64,000 bases of DNA, taken from assembly GCA_963965975.1 (NCBI GenBank), contig OZ014412.1, positions 9,839,849 to 9,903,848 on the forward strand. The letters run 5' to 3'. The position numbers and the translations under genes are program-made. Under the pieces are notes generated by a model that was not told the DNA's origin, made no database searches, and was given only the letters and a program-made list of their open reading frames with translations. This DNA is from Xestospongia bergquistia (lineage: Eukaryota > Porifera > Demospongiae > Haplosclerida > Petrosiidae). Positions 22,582-37,500 of the stretch are shown here, piece by piece; positions within the stretch are counted from its first letter, which is position 1; each line of letters begins with the position of its first letter.

Positions 22582-25500
22582 AAAATCATAGTGATTTTCA
22601 ATTTAATTGGGAATGTCTCTTTTATGTAAACCTCGTATCAGGCTCACCATAGCAGTTCTTATGTAAGGATGGCCTGGATTGTGCATTAAAATATATTAGC
22701 AGAAATAGCTCAATCAAAATCTTTCAATTCTCTGGAGTATTTCTTTGATGATAATCCCTTTGTTAGCATTACGGACACGATAGTCAAATATTGGATTTGT
22801 TCATTTCTCTTTGCTTTTGCCTTTGATTTTGGACATTCACAGAGGTAACTTGCTCAACTATGAAGTATGTCCTTTTGGTTTCATTTGACTACTTCAGAGA
22901 CAAAAACGAAAGCAATAGATGTAAATAAGGAATACTGTTTCATTCAATTTAATTTCTTGACTATTTCCTATTTTGATGTTCAGCCTAGATGAAGATCCAG
23001 AATCATTATTGTATGACTGATAAGCCAGTAACTATTTGCCTAGCTACAATGCATTGAATTTCCTTGTTGTCCAGAACTTAGGATGGAATAAGTTATTATT
23101 TATTAGTAAAATACTTTCATCACAGTATGTAAAAACGTTTTTTTGATCTGGTTAAATGTGACACCTCATTGCCTTTCAGCATGCTATAATTACTCATTTA
23201 TAATGGACCAGCAGTTGCAGGTTTGCTATGAATCTCATGATAAGTTGTTTAAAATCTATCATATACACATGGTATAACATTTCCCTGTGGATGTACTGTT
23301 TTTGTATCTCATGTACCACAAAATTGGAAAATGCTTTTATATAAATGTTTAGATGAGTTATTGATTGCAGTACAAAGAGAGACACTTTTATGATGCAATA
23401 TTTTCAAAATACACTAAGAATATCAATGAAATTAAAACACTCTAAAGTTTTCCTTGTAATGCATACAATATAGTGACTAGAATTAAGTTATAATCAATTA
23501 ATTCAGTAGAAATATGCTCATAGGCTAAATGACACTTATGTTCATTCTCTAGATTATACTGTTGCAAGAATAATGTATGTATGCTACTAAATGCATCAGT
23601 TGTATGAAAACAATGATAATTTAGCCTTTTAATATAAGAGGTAAAGCTTTTTACTGGATTTATCAAAACAAATACCAAAAATGTGAAATACAGAAGTTAT
23701 TAGATGCAGTACCAATGTGTACAATGTACTATCTTTTGTGCTAAGGCCATATCATACGGTATCCACAAAGATTTCCTGGGTGACTGATAATTGTTCACAG
23801 AAACATTTATGAACTTTCCAAAGATGACTGAAATCAAGCAATGTTATTAGTCAATTAGTGCTATCTTATTTATTACTATTATGAGGAACAAACCAAAATT
23901 TTATTAAGTACTGTAAAACTACTAATGTTGGCGGCTACTTTTTTAAGCATTTTTGCTTCATTACCACATTAGCGGCTATTAAATTTAACATTGTCATGTT
24001 TCTTACTGTACTTTTGGTAACCAAAAATCCAAGCTCCTTAGTGAATTTGTCAGCAGCTCCACATTCACACGAGTACTCAGCAATTTTAATACGTGTTTCA
24101 TCATCATAATTTTGATAGCTGCCCCTTTTTCTTCGCACTTGCTTCACCTTTTCAACCTCTCTGGTTGTTGCTGCCATTGCTCCATCTTCATTCTCTTCAA
24201 GTTCTGACGATGATGACCCACGAAGCCATCTTATAAAAGACATGACTTTCGCTGTTCAGTTTGCACGCTTCTTCTTCTTTTTCAACGCATGTGACTGCCT
24301 CTTAACTTTAGCGAATATTAAATTTAGCAATTTTTTTCAACTTGTTAATATCGCTAAAATTAGTCGCACGCTAATATTAGTAATTTTACAGTATACTTCA
24401 TCATAGATGATAATCATGTGATTATATACACCCAACATACATGATATATACACCCAGCATACATGATTATATACATACATGTGTATTGCTGCATACTATT
24501 TGTACACTGTTAATTAATTGTGAATTTTTTAAAAATCTTGTTACACAGGAGGTCCTTCAAGGTGATTTACAATTTGATCATAATGTACTAGACTGCTTAT
24601 CTCACATTTGTTCGGCTGATTTACAAGAGGAGCACATCTGTTCTATTAAAATTCGTGCAGTTTTTAGTATTTTCTTAATTATGACAAAAGACATGAACCT
24701 TACTTTAGACAATTTTCACTGTCTTCAAGATTATCGCTCAATAATTAACCCAGTGGCAAAGTCATTTGAAAACCTTTGGGATGCTTTTAAAAATTGGGAT
24801 GGTGTCAATGAAGAACCTACCATTGAGATGTTCAGAAAAAGAGTAGAGAATATACCAGAATTTCATAAATTTATCGATAGTGTTTTGAATTGTTTCAAAA
24901 GTTTTGTTAAAGTTACTGGACAACTAATCAGAAAGAAAGATGTCACCTATGACAATTTAAATGCATTACACACTCATTATGAGGTGTATGAAGCAATGTT
25001 ACAGTGTGTTTCAAAAGTCTTTTTTAGTGAGGTCGATATTATTTTGAAAGAAGAGTTGTCAGATCTTAAGAAGTGCTATGATAAATGTGTAAATGAGATC
25101 AAGAAATTATTGGTTAGGTCACCTACAAATTACCCAGAATTAGCCTTGTAAGTACATTACAATATAAAGTTATATAATTGTATTTATATTATAATTATTA
25201 ATGTGTTAGGTCACATGTTCAATCTGTGTTAACAAAGTATCGTATAGAACTCCCTCCAGTGATATATGCTCGTCTCAAGGAGTTGCTAATACCATCTACT
25301 GGTGACCACGACATTCTCTCAACTAATGGCTCACAAGTTCACACTGTAATTACTTATCGAGCTAAGCAAGATAGTCAGTTGTCATCTCTTGAATCGTTAA
25401 AAGATAGTCTGACAAAATTTCTAGAGCCATTGAAAGAGTCATTAGACACTCTTGTCTTGGTTGACTTAAAAAGATGTCAAATCTTTGAGAAATGCATTAG

Positions 25501-28500
25501 CTACTTTCTTGAAAAGTCTTCAAAAAATCTACATAGTCGGCAGCGTTCTCAGACTCTCTTTACAGACTCCAATCTGCTCACACTTGATTGTCAAAACCAG
25601 ATGATTCAACTAAACAATGCTGTTCAAGAAGCTGAAACTGTTGTGATCTCTCTAATAGAAGACAATGCACAAATGAACATTATTGCTGACATTTTCAACT
25701 CAAGTGATCTTAAGAGCATTGATCTATCAGTAGAAAATGAGTCACTACAACAATATTATAAGTTAAAGATTGGAGATGAGGTCTTAGTTGATATCTCTAC
25801 TAGTTTCACTGGATTTGTAGAACTATTTGATGTATATAAACATATTTTTGCTTTGCAGAAAACATGTGAGTTATTTGGTCTTTGTGAATGCCTAAATGAC
25901 CCAAAAATGATACAGCTAACTGAAATTGCAAAGGAAACTAAGAAGGCGAGTGAATCCAAGCTGCAAAATGCACATTCCATTACTTCATCTAATGCCTGTG
26001 ATAAGGTATCAACTATCAAACGTATTTTTGGTATTGATGACCTCGTTGATAATCCTTGTTTCAATTTATTCTCACTTTTACAACATGGTTGTCCTCTATT
26101 TGGATTTGCTCAAGAGAGAGGTTATAACTTGATTAATGGTATGGACAGTTTTCGCCAAGAATATCAATTAGTAACTGCAGACCTTTTACACGAAGATCAT
26201 CATGAAGAATTATTAGCAGTTCTACTTGGTGCTATGCAATTGACTTCTTGCTTCTTTGATGAATCCTGTTCCATTCTTGACCTTTGGACTAGTATAAACA
26301 AGATTAACAATGTATCAACAGCAACAGCTCAACTTAAGACCGTTAATGAAGAAATAGGTCTTATCAGAATCTGGTTTAATAGAATATCTGTAAGTTGACT
26401 AAAATGTAAATCAATATGTCAATAGATATACATTGAATGAATGAAATGATGTATTGATGGGTTGTACGTTTAATAACAGCTAGACAGAGAATAAAGACAG
26501 GTAGATAGTTTATAAAACATGTCATTATATATTACAGAATATTGCATATCACTATCTTCTTACATTTTAGGAAGGGTCTCAGGAAATAAATGAGAATACT
26601 CTACAATGTATTCTTCATTCTGGATCTTATCACGTCTTTTGTGATGAATATCATGTTGTGGTTAAATTACAATTTAATCCATTTTGTGCAAATCAGAGAG
26701 GTAATTGAATAGTTGTACCATTAAGTAAATGAAACAGGCTGTTTTTACTTAATTAGACCAACCATTTAAAGAATGGCCTAGTAATAAAATAGAAGATTTC
26801 ATTCGTCAATTAACCTTGATTAATTCTGAAATAGAAAGTAGTGATGATCAAGTTGGTACTAATTTCAGATGGTTTCAACAGGTAATTTTGACCATACAGT
26901 ATGATGTACTCTTATATTATACTTACATTATACCTATATAGTTTAATATAGCTGCAATGGAATTACGAGATTGCTATTCTCAATTGCAACATGATGGTCA
27001 TCCACTTTATTTGAAGGCCTCATCAGAAGAATATTTATTGTATCCTCAGTATGAAAGATTGCAATTACTAAAAGACAAAGTATGATGAGGTTTATATTAC
27101 ATTTATTTAATATGTAATATCATATTATAGGTGTCCGTCTGTAAAAAGCAACTGACAAAGTTTAATGATGTCTTTTTTAAGTCTAGAAATGATATTCCCT
27201 TGTTGTCATTTGTAAGCACTCAGAAACTGAAAGCAATTTATAGAAACTTAAAAAAGGAATTTCCAGACTTTGATGACCTTTTAAGACATGTTGGTTTTCT
27301 CTTTAATTTAGATATAAACTCTTGTCATGTTATACATAAAGTTAGTCACAAAGAGTCTACTATTAATTTTATTAAAATTACTAATTATTTATTTTAATAG
27401 GAACTATCTAAATATCATCAAGCTGATGTAAATACCATCGAGGAAAGTGAACATCCTGCTAAAATAATTGGGCATTTTTTGATAAAGCTTGTCAATCAAC
27501 CTGAATTAAAGCCTTTTCTTTCTGCTGCTGTTCTATCAGAAAATGGAGCTCATAGAAAAGATCCAATTACAATCTCTTTAATTTCAGCCTTTGATTATTC
27601 TAATTTAGACTTGATTCGATTAATATACTGGAGTTTTGATAAAAGATTTCCATTGTTTTGTCAGCTGTTTAGATGTTCATCAAATACATGTAAAGAAGAC
27701 ATTGAGTTATTTTTTGACAGAATTGATCATTTTCCTCAACCAAAATATCTTGTACTGGGAATCAATTTAATTAGAAATGACTTACAACAAGTGAGTTTGT
27801 CTTTATGTAATATTATATATCATTGCATTCCAATACTTTGAATAGGTCTTCTTAAAACGATTCTCTAAATTAAAATCAAATGTTCACAGAAGTTCTGATG
27901 ACTTCAGAACAATAGACATCTTGATCGTTGAGTACTCTCCTTCATTGTTTCGACACATACCATGGATTGCTACCTCAACCAAAGTGGTAAATTTTACTTT
28001 GACTACTTAATTGTTTTTATTCATTTAATTCAGAACAAAGATAAACTACCTGATTTTAATGATATATATGATCATTTAAGGGAACAAAAAATTGGTAAAG
28101 AATTTAAGCGATTTCAAGTTGTGTATGGACTTCCAGGTAAAGAGAATAAAGAAATCAATTAATTTGTACAATAGCAAAAATTTGATATATACAATAATTG
28201 AAGCTGTTATTATAACATCCCCTAAGAAGACCAGGATTTAAGTTAATAACTACTTTATATCAAGTATTATTGTGATTATTCTATTAATAAAAATAGACAA
28301 TTTTAAAACATTTTAGAGTTTTCATGAGAGAAAGGCTTTAATAATTTGTTGAGCTTGTTTTTTAGGTAGTGGTAAGACACACTATATCAAGAATTGTCTT
28401 GACAGTGACTTTCATAAAACAACAAGGACAATTAGTATCAATGAAACATTCAACAAGACTGAAGTTGTTCAACAACTAATGAAACTTAGTTTGACCACCT

Positions 28501-31500
28501 ATGATCTGGCACTCTTTTTGAATATCAATTTAGTGTTGCCTCAAGTACTTGATTTGTCATTTTAAAATGTATTTGTGATTTACGTTTATAGAAATGGGAC
28601 AGAAAAGAATACAAGAAAGTATTTTATCAACTTGTAGATGATGTAAACTGGTTCTTCTTTGATTACTTCATACTTGGCTATGTTGATGTTCCTGAGAATA
28701 CTAGTGCTGACTCAACTTCTCCTGGTTGTCTTTCATTATGTTTGGTAGCTAAAGTGTCTACATCTGTTTATATTGAAGTTAGTTGTTACATAATACATGT
28801 GAAGGGTGTGTTAAAATTACAGTGGACCAAACAGTTCATTTATTTGCATATGGTATGTCTGTTTTGATAAATAAGTAAATAATTCCCTCTGGTGTTGCTC
28901 AAGTGTACAATTAATTGCACTTACTAATTTTACAATTTTAGTGTAGTCAAAGTTTGTGTGTATTAATTTTAGCAACCATGCCTAATTCAACCACAAAGTC
29001 TAACATTTGTGTGTACTAATTTTAGCAATCATTACAATAAATGCTAAAATTACTTCTTACAATTAAAAGGAGGCATAAGGTAAGTGGCAATGACATTTCA
29101 ACCATTAGTTTTGCTATAGTGGTTGTACATAATTAAAGGTACTGATCAAGCTTCTTTGTTTCATGCAACCTACTTTTGAGTAACAGTTACAGTATTTGTC
29201 AACTTAAAATCTTTACAAAAGCAAACTAAAGTGTCAAATAATTATATACTACTTAAAATAGAGTAATTTATTATATTTAGCTAGTATAGTAGTTACTGAG
29301 TAATAAGGCTGTATGCACATAATGATGTCATCATCATAGTACAAGTTATATCATAGAGTACAAATTACCTCAAGAAGCACCCAATCTAAGTTATAACGAA
29401 GTGATACTGCAAGGAATTGAAAGATTTTGATCAGTTTTGAGTGAGATATTCATTGTTTTCTGCCAATACTTTTCAAGGGACAATCCATGCCATCCCTACA
29501 TAGGCACTGCTATTGCATGCCTCATATTGAATGTGATTGGATGTGGCCAAAACACTACTTCTTGTTGTACCTAGCTGTCTATTGATGGGGAAGTAACATA
29601 ATAGTAGGTGAAAATCAGTTTTTAGACAAATGTACTTTATGACCAAAGCAATCTTATGATTCGTTTACACACAAAGTGTGCTAAACCGATATTGATTTCA
29701 TGAAGTTATAAATGTTGTTTGTAGGCTCCATACTGGAAAATTGTCAATGATTGTTATGTATCAGATGAAATACGTCTTAATCAGTCATATGAAAAATTTA
29801 AAGATCTCTTTCCTATCTTTGCTCTACTTGGTGAGAAGTTTACTCCTCCAATATGGTTTGATGTAAAAAGTAGTCCTGGTGTGCAGCTAGTTTGTAAATA
29901 TATTGTTGCAAACAGAGAAAAAAGACTGGACCACATTATTAAAAGTATGTTCACTCTATAATATTGCATAAAATATAATGTAATTAATTTCTGTTTTGAC
30001 ATCCTTGTTGACTATTTTATTTACAAATTATGGTCCAAACATGATGGCTATATACAATGTGCAACAATGTAAACTAGGCATGGAGTATAAAGCTGTACAT
30101 GTAGTGGCACATTAGTGGCATAAGCTAGTTGGGTTATAACCTGTTTTTGGCTTGATCCAAGAGGCACTCAAAGTGATATCACCTCTACCATGCCTTATTT
30201 TAATTCTTTTAGAGGCTAGAGATGCTCCAATTGAAATTAATAAAATTATGAAAGATATTCCTCCCAGTGAATGTCAGAGAATACTCTATGAAACTTTTCC
30301 ATTGGTTGAAGTTAGAGGGAAAAAAATTATGGAGGCTTTGTATTTGAGGTGGGTTCCTATATAATGTTTCTTGTCATTTTCTACATACATGAGGATATTT
30401 TGTGCATCAGGATATTTTATATACAGATATAGTAATGATAACGTTTTGAAATTTAATTAATTACCTGAAATAACAAATGAATTCTATTGCATTCTTTATA
30501 TTTAGATACATGGAAAGACGATGCGTATTTCTAGAGGATTGTCCTCATCTTCGTTATAATGAAGGCTACAGAGAAACTATAAGAAACAGTGAAGGGAGAG
30601 TGATTGGAGAGAGAAACACAGTGAAAATGAGGTCCACTTTGTTTGCTATTATGCAAGAAGAGGTTGGAAATTTTTGTAAGCAGTCTATATCATGGTCATC
30701 TGATGTTCATAGACAGGTTTGTTTATAGCTTAAAGCTAATTGAATTGTCTGTATAAAAATATTTATTATAAACAAACTGGTCTAAATTGTCCTAACTATG
30801 TGAAGACAATAATTATAGCATATGTATCACATTATCACAAATTTATATGTAAAGCAAACTAAGTGTCACGTTTATAGTGTCATTATAATTTTTAAAATGC
30901 CTCCATAAAATCAATTACTGTGTATTTTAAAATCTTTTTTCATTTAGTTGATATATGACTTCAATAGTAGTGGAAGTACATTCAGATTTCTCTGTACTCA
31001 TCCAGAACTTCTGCCACCAGATGAATTTTCAAAACTTCAAGCAATTGGAATTGATATAGGAACACTCAAGTATGTTTAACTTTACTTGAAGAAATACCAT
31101 TTTTTAATTTTAATATTTTAGAGAGCGACTCAGCACTCAATTACTTCATACTTATCTTTCTGCTGCTCTTAATGTTGACAAGGATCGCGAAACCAACGAA
31201 ATGAAATTAATAAAAGATAAAAAATTTGTTCTCACAAGAGATTTTGTTCAAAAAATGTTAAATATTCATGAAAGGAAGGAATGTGGTATGCCTGTGGTCA
31301 TTGAAGGAGAGACTGGTGTTGGAAAGTCTTTTCTTCTTGAGTTACTTGCCTGTCTTTGGAATGAATCTTGGAACCAACAGTTGAAAAAACAGAGGCAAAA
31401 TATTAAAGTAAAGAATTTAATTATTTTATAACTTCATCACAGTATAATTGCTGCCATAGGAATTTCTTCTTGAAAAAATTTCCCTGTTGAAGGCTCGTGA

Positions 31501-34500
31501 TTCAAAAACTGATGAATTGCTGAGTACAACATTTTCTAAGCTGCAAACAGAAGAAGAAAAAGTGCCTCTTAGTGATATACAACAACTTTTGAGACTACAT
31601 GATCCTAACAAACCTTCTAAACAATCATTTGAAATATTTAGGAATAAAATTGAAGTTGACTCTTATGATCCAGTGTTATCAAGTTTAGTATTACCTAGCG
31701 ATTCCTCTTACAAGGGAGAATTTAGTGATTTATTGCAGCAAATGCAACGAGATTGTGATGTGGAGGTAATGTCTATTTTATAAAAAGATTTCTATTCATA
31801 CTGCTTATTAGATAATGGCTGAAGTGTTAAATGGTATTCTCTATGGATGTCTAAAGAGCACATTCTATAAACTAAGCATTCATACTGGTAAGTTTTATCC
31901 CAACAGTTGGGTTAGATAATTTTCTAAAACTAGTGGACTAAAAAGGGTATTAGTTTGTCATTTATATGATTTGTGTGGACTATGTGTTATACTCTAGCCA
32001 TGAAGCCTGAAGAAGTCAGAATGTTCTTTCGTGATGTTAGTAAACATGCTGACTCTTTATTAACAAGATATAATGACTACTTAAAACACAGGAAAAGAGC
32101 AACCTTTAAAGAATATCAGAAACCTATAGTCACTGTAAGTATTTATTGTCTCTTAAAGTTTATGTGTTTTCAAATTTCTGTGTAAATACACAAATTTTGT
32201 TAATGCATTCAGGTGTTTTTGGATGAAATAAATACTTGCTCATGTCCAGGATATTTGAAGGAAATCATAACTGATGGCTCTGCTGGTATAAGAGTAAGTT
32301 CTTAAATAATACTTAAGGTTATTGTGAAGAAATTCTCCTAGCTATATTTAAATCTAAGACTAGCTCGTTTATGAAGTTTTTCAATCTCTGCTTTAGAATA
32401 ATTAGACAATAGATAAGCTAGCCATCCAAGTATTTGGTTTGTTTGAAGTTTCTGAATAACTATTTTGTGTTTGCCATTTTCTGACCTGAATTATTAGTAT
32501 GTCTGGAAAAAGACATATTAATAATTGCTATATAGAATGCCTTTACACTAGTACCAATACCATCATTGCGAAAAATTAATCTGCAGTAGCTTATTAGCAT
32601 ACTTTCTTAGGTTCCCTGTCTTTAATTCTTCCTAGTAACCCTTACTGCTTAATTGATGGGCAAGGGTTGTGGGACTTGTTTATGTATGTGTCTGTTCTAA
32701 AAGTACAAGCTTTTTGATGTACACACCTATTTGATAAATAATAATTATTGTAATTAATTAATAATCAAGTATAATTGTCATGTGATTATTTTACTTGCAC
32801 ATTTTCATTGACTTGTGTAAGGAATTTTTATTGTTTGCACACTTTCACTTCATGAAGCGCTATTACTATCTCCTGTATAACTTGGATATTTTCACAGATA
32901 TTATGATCCTTAGTTACTTTGAAAAAAACTCTATTGCATATTATATTTAACATGTTTTCATGTGCTACCTAAAATCTTGAAACAATAAGTATAAATAAGT
33001 AAGAATAAAATGATATCACAATGCAGCAAAAGATCCATGTTAAAGGGTAATTGTGATCCCTGGCCCCATCACTACATATTTATTTACAAAGTGGTTCATG
33101 TTTCACTAATTTAACTATGGCTCTTAATTGTCTGTTATAGGGAGAAAAAATCTCTTCAAACATATTCATTGTTGCTGCTTGTAATCCTCATCGTGGTAAC
33201 AGTTTAGCATCTGTAGATAAGACATCTGATGAGAACTGGTTTAGAAGCTCATATTATGTCCAGTCCCTTCCTCCAACTCTTGAGCTTATTATGTGGGTCT
33301 ATGGACAATTACAAGAGAGCCATGAAAAAGAGTATATTAGAGAAAAGTTCATTCTCACTTATAATGATTTGTCATGTCTTGAATACACTTTTCTTACTGA
33401 GCGGATAGCTAAGGCTCAAAAATTTATTAGATACTGTGCCTACAAAACATTGATCAATAATAAGGTAACAGATGATAAAGCAAAGTTATGTTCCCAAAGC
33501 ACTGTTAGTCAACGAGATATTCAACGTGTCTTTACATTTTATGATTGGCTTCGGGAGTGGTTTAAACGACCTACCAAATACAAAGTAGATGACTTTAGTG
33601 TCAGTTGTCGTGCTGTGTTTGTTGCCCTAGCTTTAGTTTACTATTTTCGATTAAATGAGAAGTATCGAAAACAATTTAAAGAAGAGATGATCGAACGTCG
33701 CCCTGTAGGTGAACAAGGAATTCCAGTCACATTTGAAGATGCACTTAATGATGAGTTTAAATGGGTATCTGAACATGTTGATCTTCCTGTTGGTATTGCT
33801 CCAACTGATGCCCTCAAAGAGAACATTTATGCTATAATTGTATGTACAATGACTCGCATTCCTCTAATTATTGTTGGCCCACCTGGTTCTTCAAAAACTC
33901 TTTCTTTTAAGATTGTGACATCAAATTTCCAAGGACAAGAGTCCAAGTGGAAGAATGACATTGATATTCTGTTGAGAATGGATCCTCATTTTTATCAATG
34001 TTCTCGTAGCTCTACATCAACAGAAATTGAAACTGTTTTTCAGAGAGCTGAAAATCGTCAGAAAACATTTGATGAAGGTAGTATTAAAAGTCAGTCTGTT
34101 GTTCTTATGGATGAAGCTGGATTAGCAGAAGATTCTCATGAATCATTAAAAGTTCTTCATTATTACTTAGACAATCCAAAAGTCAGTAAAGTATTGTTTA
34201 ATTTCTTTACTAAAATGTGTGACATTTGGTAAAATTACTATAATTATTGTATAAGGGTACAGTGTAGTTAACACCTAGCATCTAAATTTGTGTTAATTAG
34301 TAATTTTTTCTTGGAAAACATTATCAATAAGTACATTTATAACAATGTTGGTACTTATATACTCTCCTCTAGGTATCTTTTGTAGGGATAACTAATAAGT
34401 TTTTAGATGCTGCCAAAAGTAACCGAGCTGTTTGTGTGTTCAGAAGTGAAACATCTCATGATGACTTGGTTCAGCTGGCAAAATATTCTTTGACACATGG

Positions 34501-37500
34501 ACAAGCTCCTAAAGCCACTGACATGATGGAAGAACATGTTATTGATGGTTTTGTAAAGGTGTATAAAAGAATGATGACAGAGCCTGAACTTAAAGATTTC
34601 TTTGGGTTGCGTGATTTTATTCACTTCTTTACTTATCTTAGTCAAGTAAAATCTGAAAATGACATTATATCACCTGAAGCAATTGTTCAATCTTTGGAGC
34701 ATAATTTCAATGGGACTGCCCACTTTCAAGTGATATTGAGAGCTTTTCTTGAAGTGGTATGTCTAAATACATATATTATAAAAACTATTTTATATAATAT
34801 ACAAATTAGAAATTGATAATGTTAGTTTTTTTGTTTTTGTAGATTGGTTCAACTCCTGATCAGATGCATAATCGTTCTTTAGTTAAAATTCTACAATCTA
34901 GTTTCAAACAGAAAGAAAAGGATCTTGCTGCAGAAAACTTAATTCGATATAAATTACTCATTGACAGTAGTGAAGACCAATCATTGGTCAGGCTTCTATT
35001 TGCCTTTAATATACTTAAAAGAGATGAAACAAGAATCCTATCATGTTCCAAACTTCCTGGAGATAATGAATCACAAAAGGTAAACAAGACTACAATAGAA
35101 ATTATCCTATAATTTTTTTTGTAAGACACTGACTTTACAGTGAAACACTGACTAGAGCAACCAAGACTTCATAATTAGCAGCATTGTTAGTAGAAGATTA
35201 ATAGCTATGGTATACTATTGAATACTAGAATATGAAAGTGCAAGCTAGTTGGATGCTTTAAGCATTGTTTGTGTTAATCATTGTTGTACTACTTTCTATT
35301 AGGGTTAATTAATTTCATTGGTTGCTATATATGTTGTTGGTTAAAGGATATGCATTTGTTAGATCTTGAAATACACATATAACAATATATTAAAACAATG
35401 AAAACAAACAAACCCATATAGTTAGTAAATTTTTCAAAAGATTATAGGACTACCTAGCACCTATGTGTGCCAGGTGAAAAAAAGATATATGAGTGTATGC
35501 ATTATATGAAAAAAAAATATTTTTATAGCTCAACACTACTGAAGCTATAATACATTCTGTTGTGCAAGGTCATACAGTGCTCATTCATCAAGCTGATGAA
35601 ATTCAAGAATATTTCTATGATCTTTTTAACCAACGATTTACCTGCATAAAGAACCAATCTAGTACATCATTTTATGCCAATGTGGCTGTTGGCCCTAATG
35701 TTCGTCCCACTCGAGTTAGCCCTCAATTTAATTGTGTCATGATTATAAGTAGTTCAGAGCTACCTAAAGTGGAGAAACCATTCTTGAACAGATTTGAGAA
35801 ATATGCCTTAAGTCATGATGTACTGTTTAGAGAAGTCTTATCTTCCTGTCCCAAAAGTATCGAAAGTCTGCTTAAGTATGCTAAAAACAATGTAAGTTGA
35901 CCAATTGTGCACACAAAAATAAATTTGAATATTTTTGTTATGCAAATAGGCATACTCATTTTTGTGATATTCAATAGTTTTACATTATATAGCCAGTTGT
36001 GTTTCTATTCTATAGATTGATGACTTTGTCAAATCATGTGGAGAATCTAGCTTCTATGGGTTTGTAAAGCACACAATTGATTCACTCATGTTATCATTTT
36101 CAACATCCTTGTCATCTGATGACTGCTTACATATTCTTGTTGATGAAGATGACAAACATAACACTGACTGTCAATGTGCCACCAACAAAGGACTTTTTGT
36201 GAAATCTCTTGTAAAACACTTTTATGATTGCTTTGGAATGCACATAAAACTGGTAGGTTGATAACACTGTATATGTGTTGGTGTATTTAAAAGGCAACAT
36301 CAATTATATAACGAGGTCTTTAATTTGCTTATAGTTCTAATTTGAGCTATTTTATCAGAAAGCTACTTATGTTTGCAAATAATTTTTTTAAATACAGTCA
36401 TGTCTGATTTACTATGCATTAATAATGCTACCAATTTGTGCAATGATATTCTAACAGTCATATCGAAATATAGCTTTTAAAGTAATAAGCTTATTTTATT
36501 ACATTTGTATAGCACTGTATTGTAAAGTGGTATGTCTAATGTAAGCTTTTATTACCATTTTAGACCGCTTGTATTCATATGACTTTATCATTATTATGTA
36601 GGGTGAATGTTCCAAGTTTTCAAATACAGTCAAGTACGTATTTAATGCTGTACTAATTGATGATACTGTAATAGAGTTTCTAAGTACAGCCAAAACTTTT
36701 GATTTGATAGAATGTATTAAACAAGCTATGAAATGTATAAAAGAAAGTAACATTGATTTTTCTATTGAACCAGTTTGTGCCACAATCGATAACCTTCCAA
36801 TTCTTGTGTTGAGAGAATTAGTTGTTGTATGCCTTCAGAAACAACTTATTGAACTTATGACTCCTGAAGCATTAGTCCTTCACAGCGAACATCTTCATGA
36901 ATATTATATTCAATGTTATCTTCAACATCAACATCACTTTTCACTAGGACAGCTAATTCAGGAAAAACATGATGCTCTGGGAAAATTGTAAGTTGATTTT
37001 AAATTTTATTTATATACTCGTATGGAGATTATTGTATTAAATATCAGAGCTATAAATTACAGTCGGCCATCGGTCATTTTCCAAACAAAACGTGTATGTG
37101 GCCGCGCGAAGAGCAATTTGGTCGGCCGTAATGGCCAGACACTGCTTATTTTTACGCATGCACATTTTGGGTTGATCACATTTTTGCTGAGTCAACACTA
37201 AGCCGCGTGGTGTGGAGAAAAAGAGCGTCTCGTCTGACTGACACAGTGAGTGAGACTGTTCTATGCTGAAAGGCTTACCATTTTTGTGCCTAGGAAATGA
37301 AGTGAGTTAGCTCAGACAGTGCTTGTGTGGTTTGAATTAACAGAAATATGCATGTCCGAGCAAAGCAAATATATGTCCTACCAAATTTCACTATGTAAGG
37401 TCAGTATGACAGAACAACCACGATGCATTATTTATAGCTCTGAAATATGATGCGCATTTTTGTTGATACATATGTCCTACATTATCAAGTAATATCCTAT

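Larger units (their letters stand above)
19584..24548 (+). other. Copy B giant intron (~5 kb)
   Basis: Separates the exon ending MTENSFLWMIVNTIIQ from that starting EVLQGDLQFDHNVLD. The matching intron in copy C (56743-57699) is about 1 kb. The excess consists of three diverged repeat units, a (TA)n run and a small DNA transposon, listed separately. Confidence 0.75.

Noticed and set aside
23442..23678. Minus-strand frame in the giant intron
   Set aside because: AT-rich, no domain, lies at the edge of the repeat units; likely chance.
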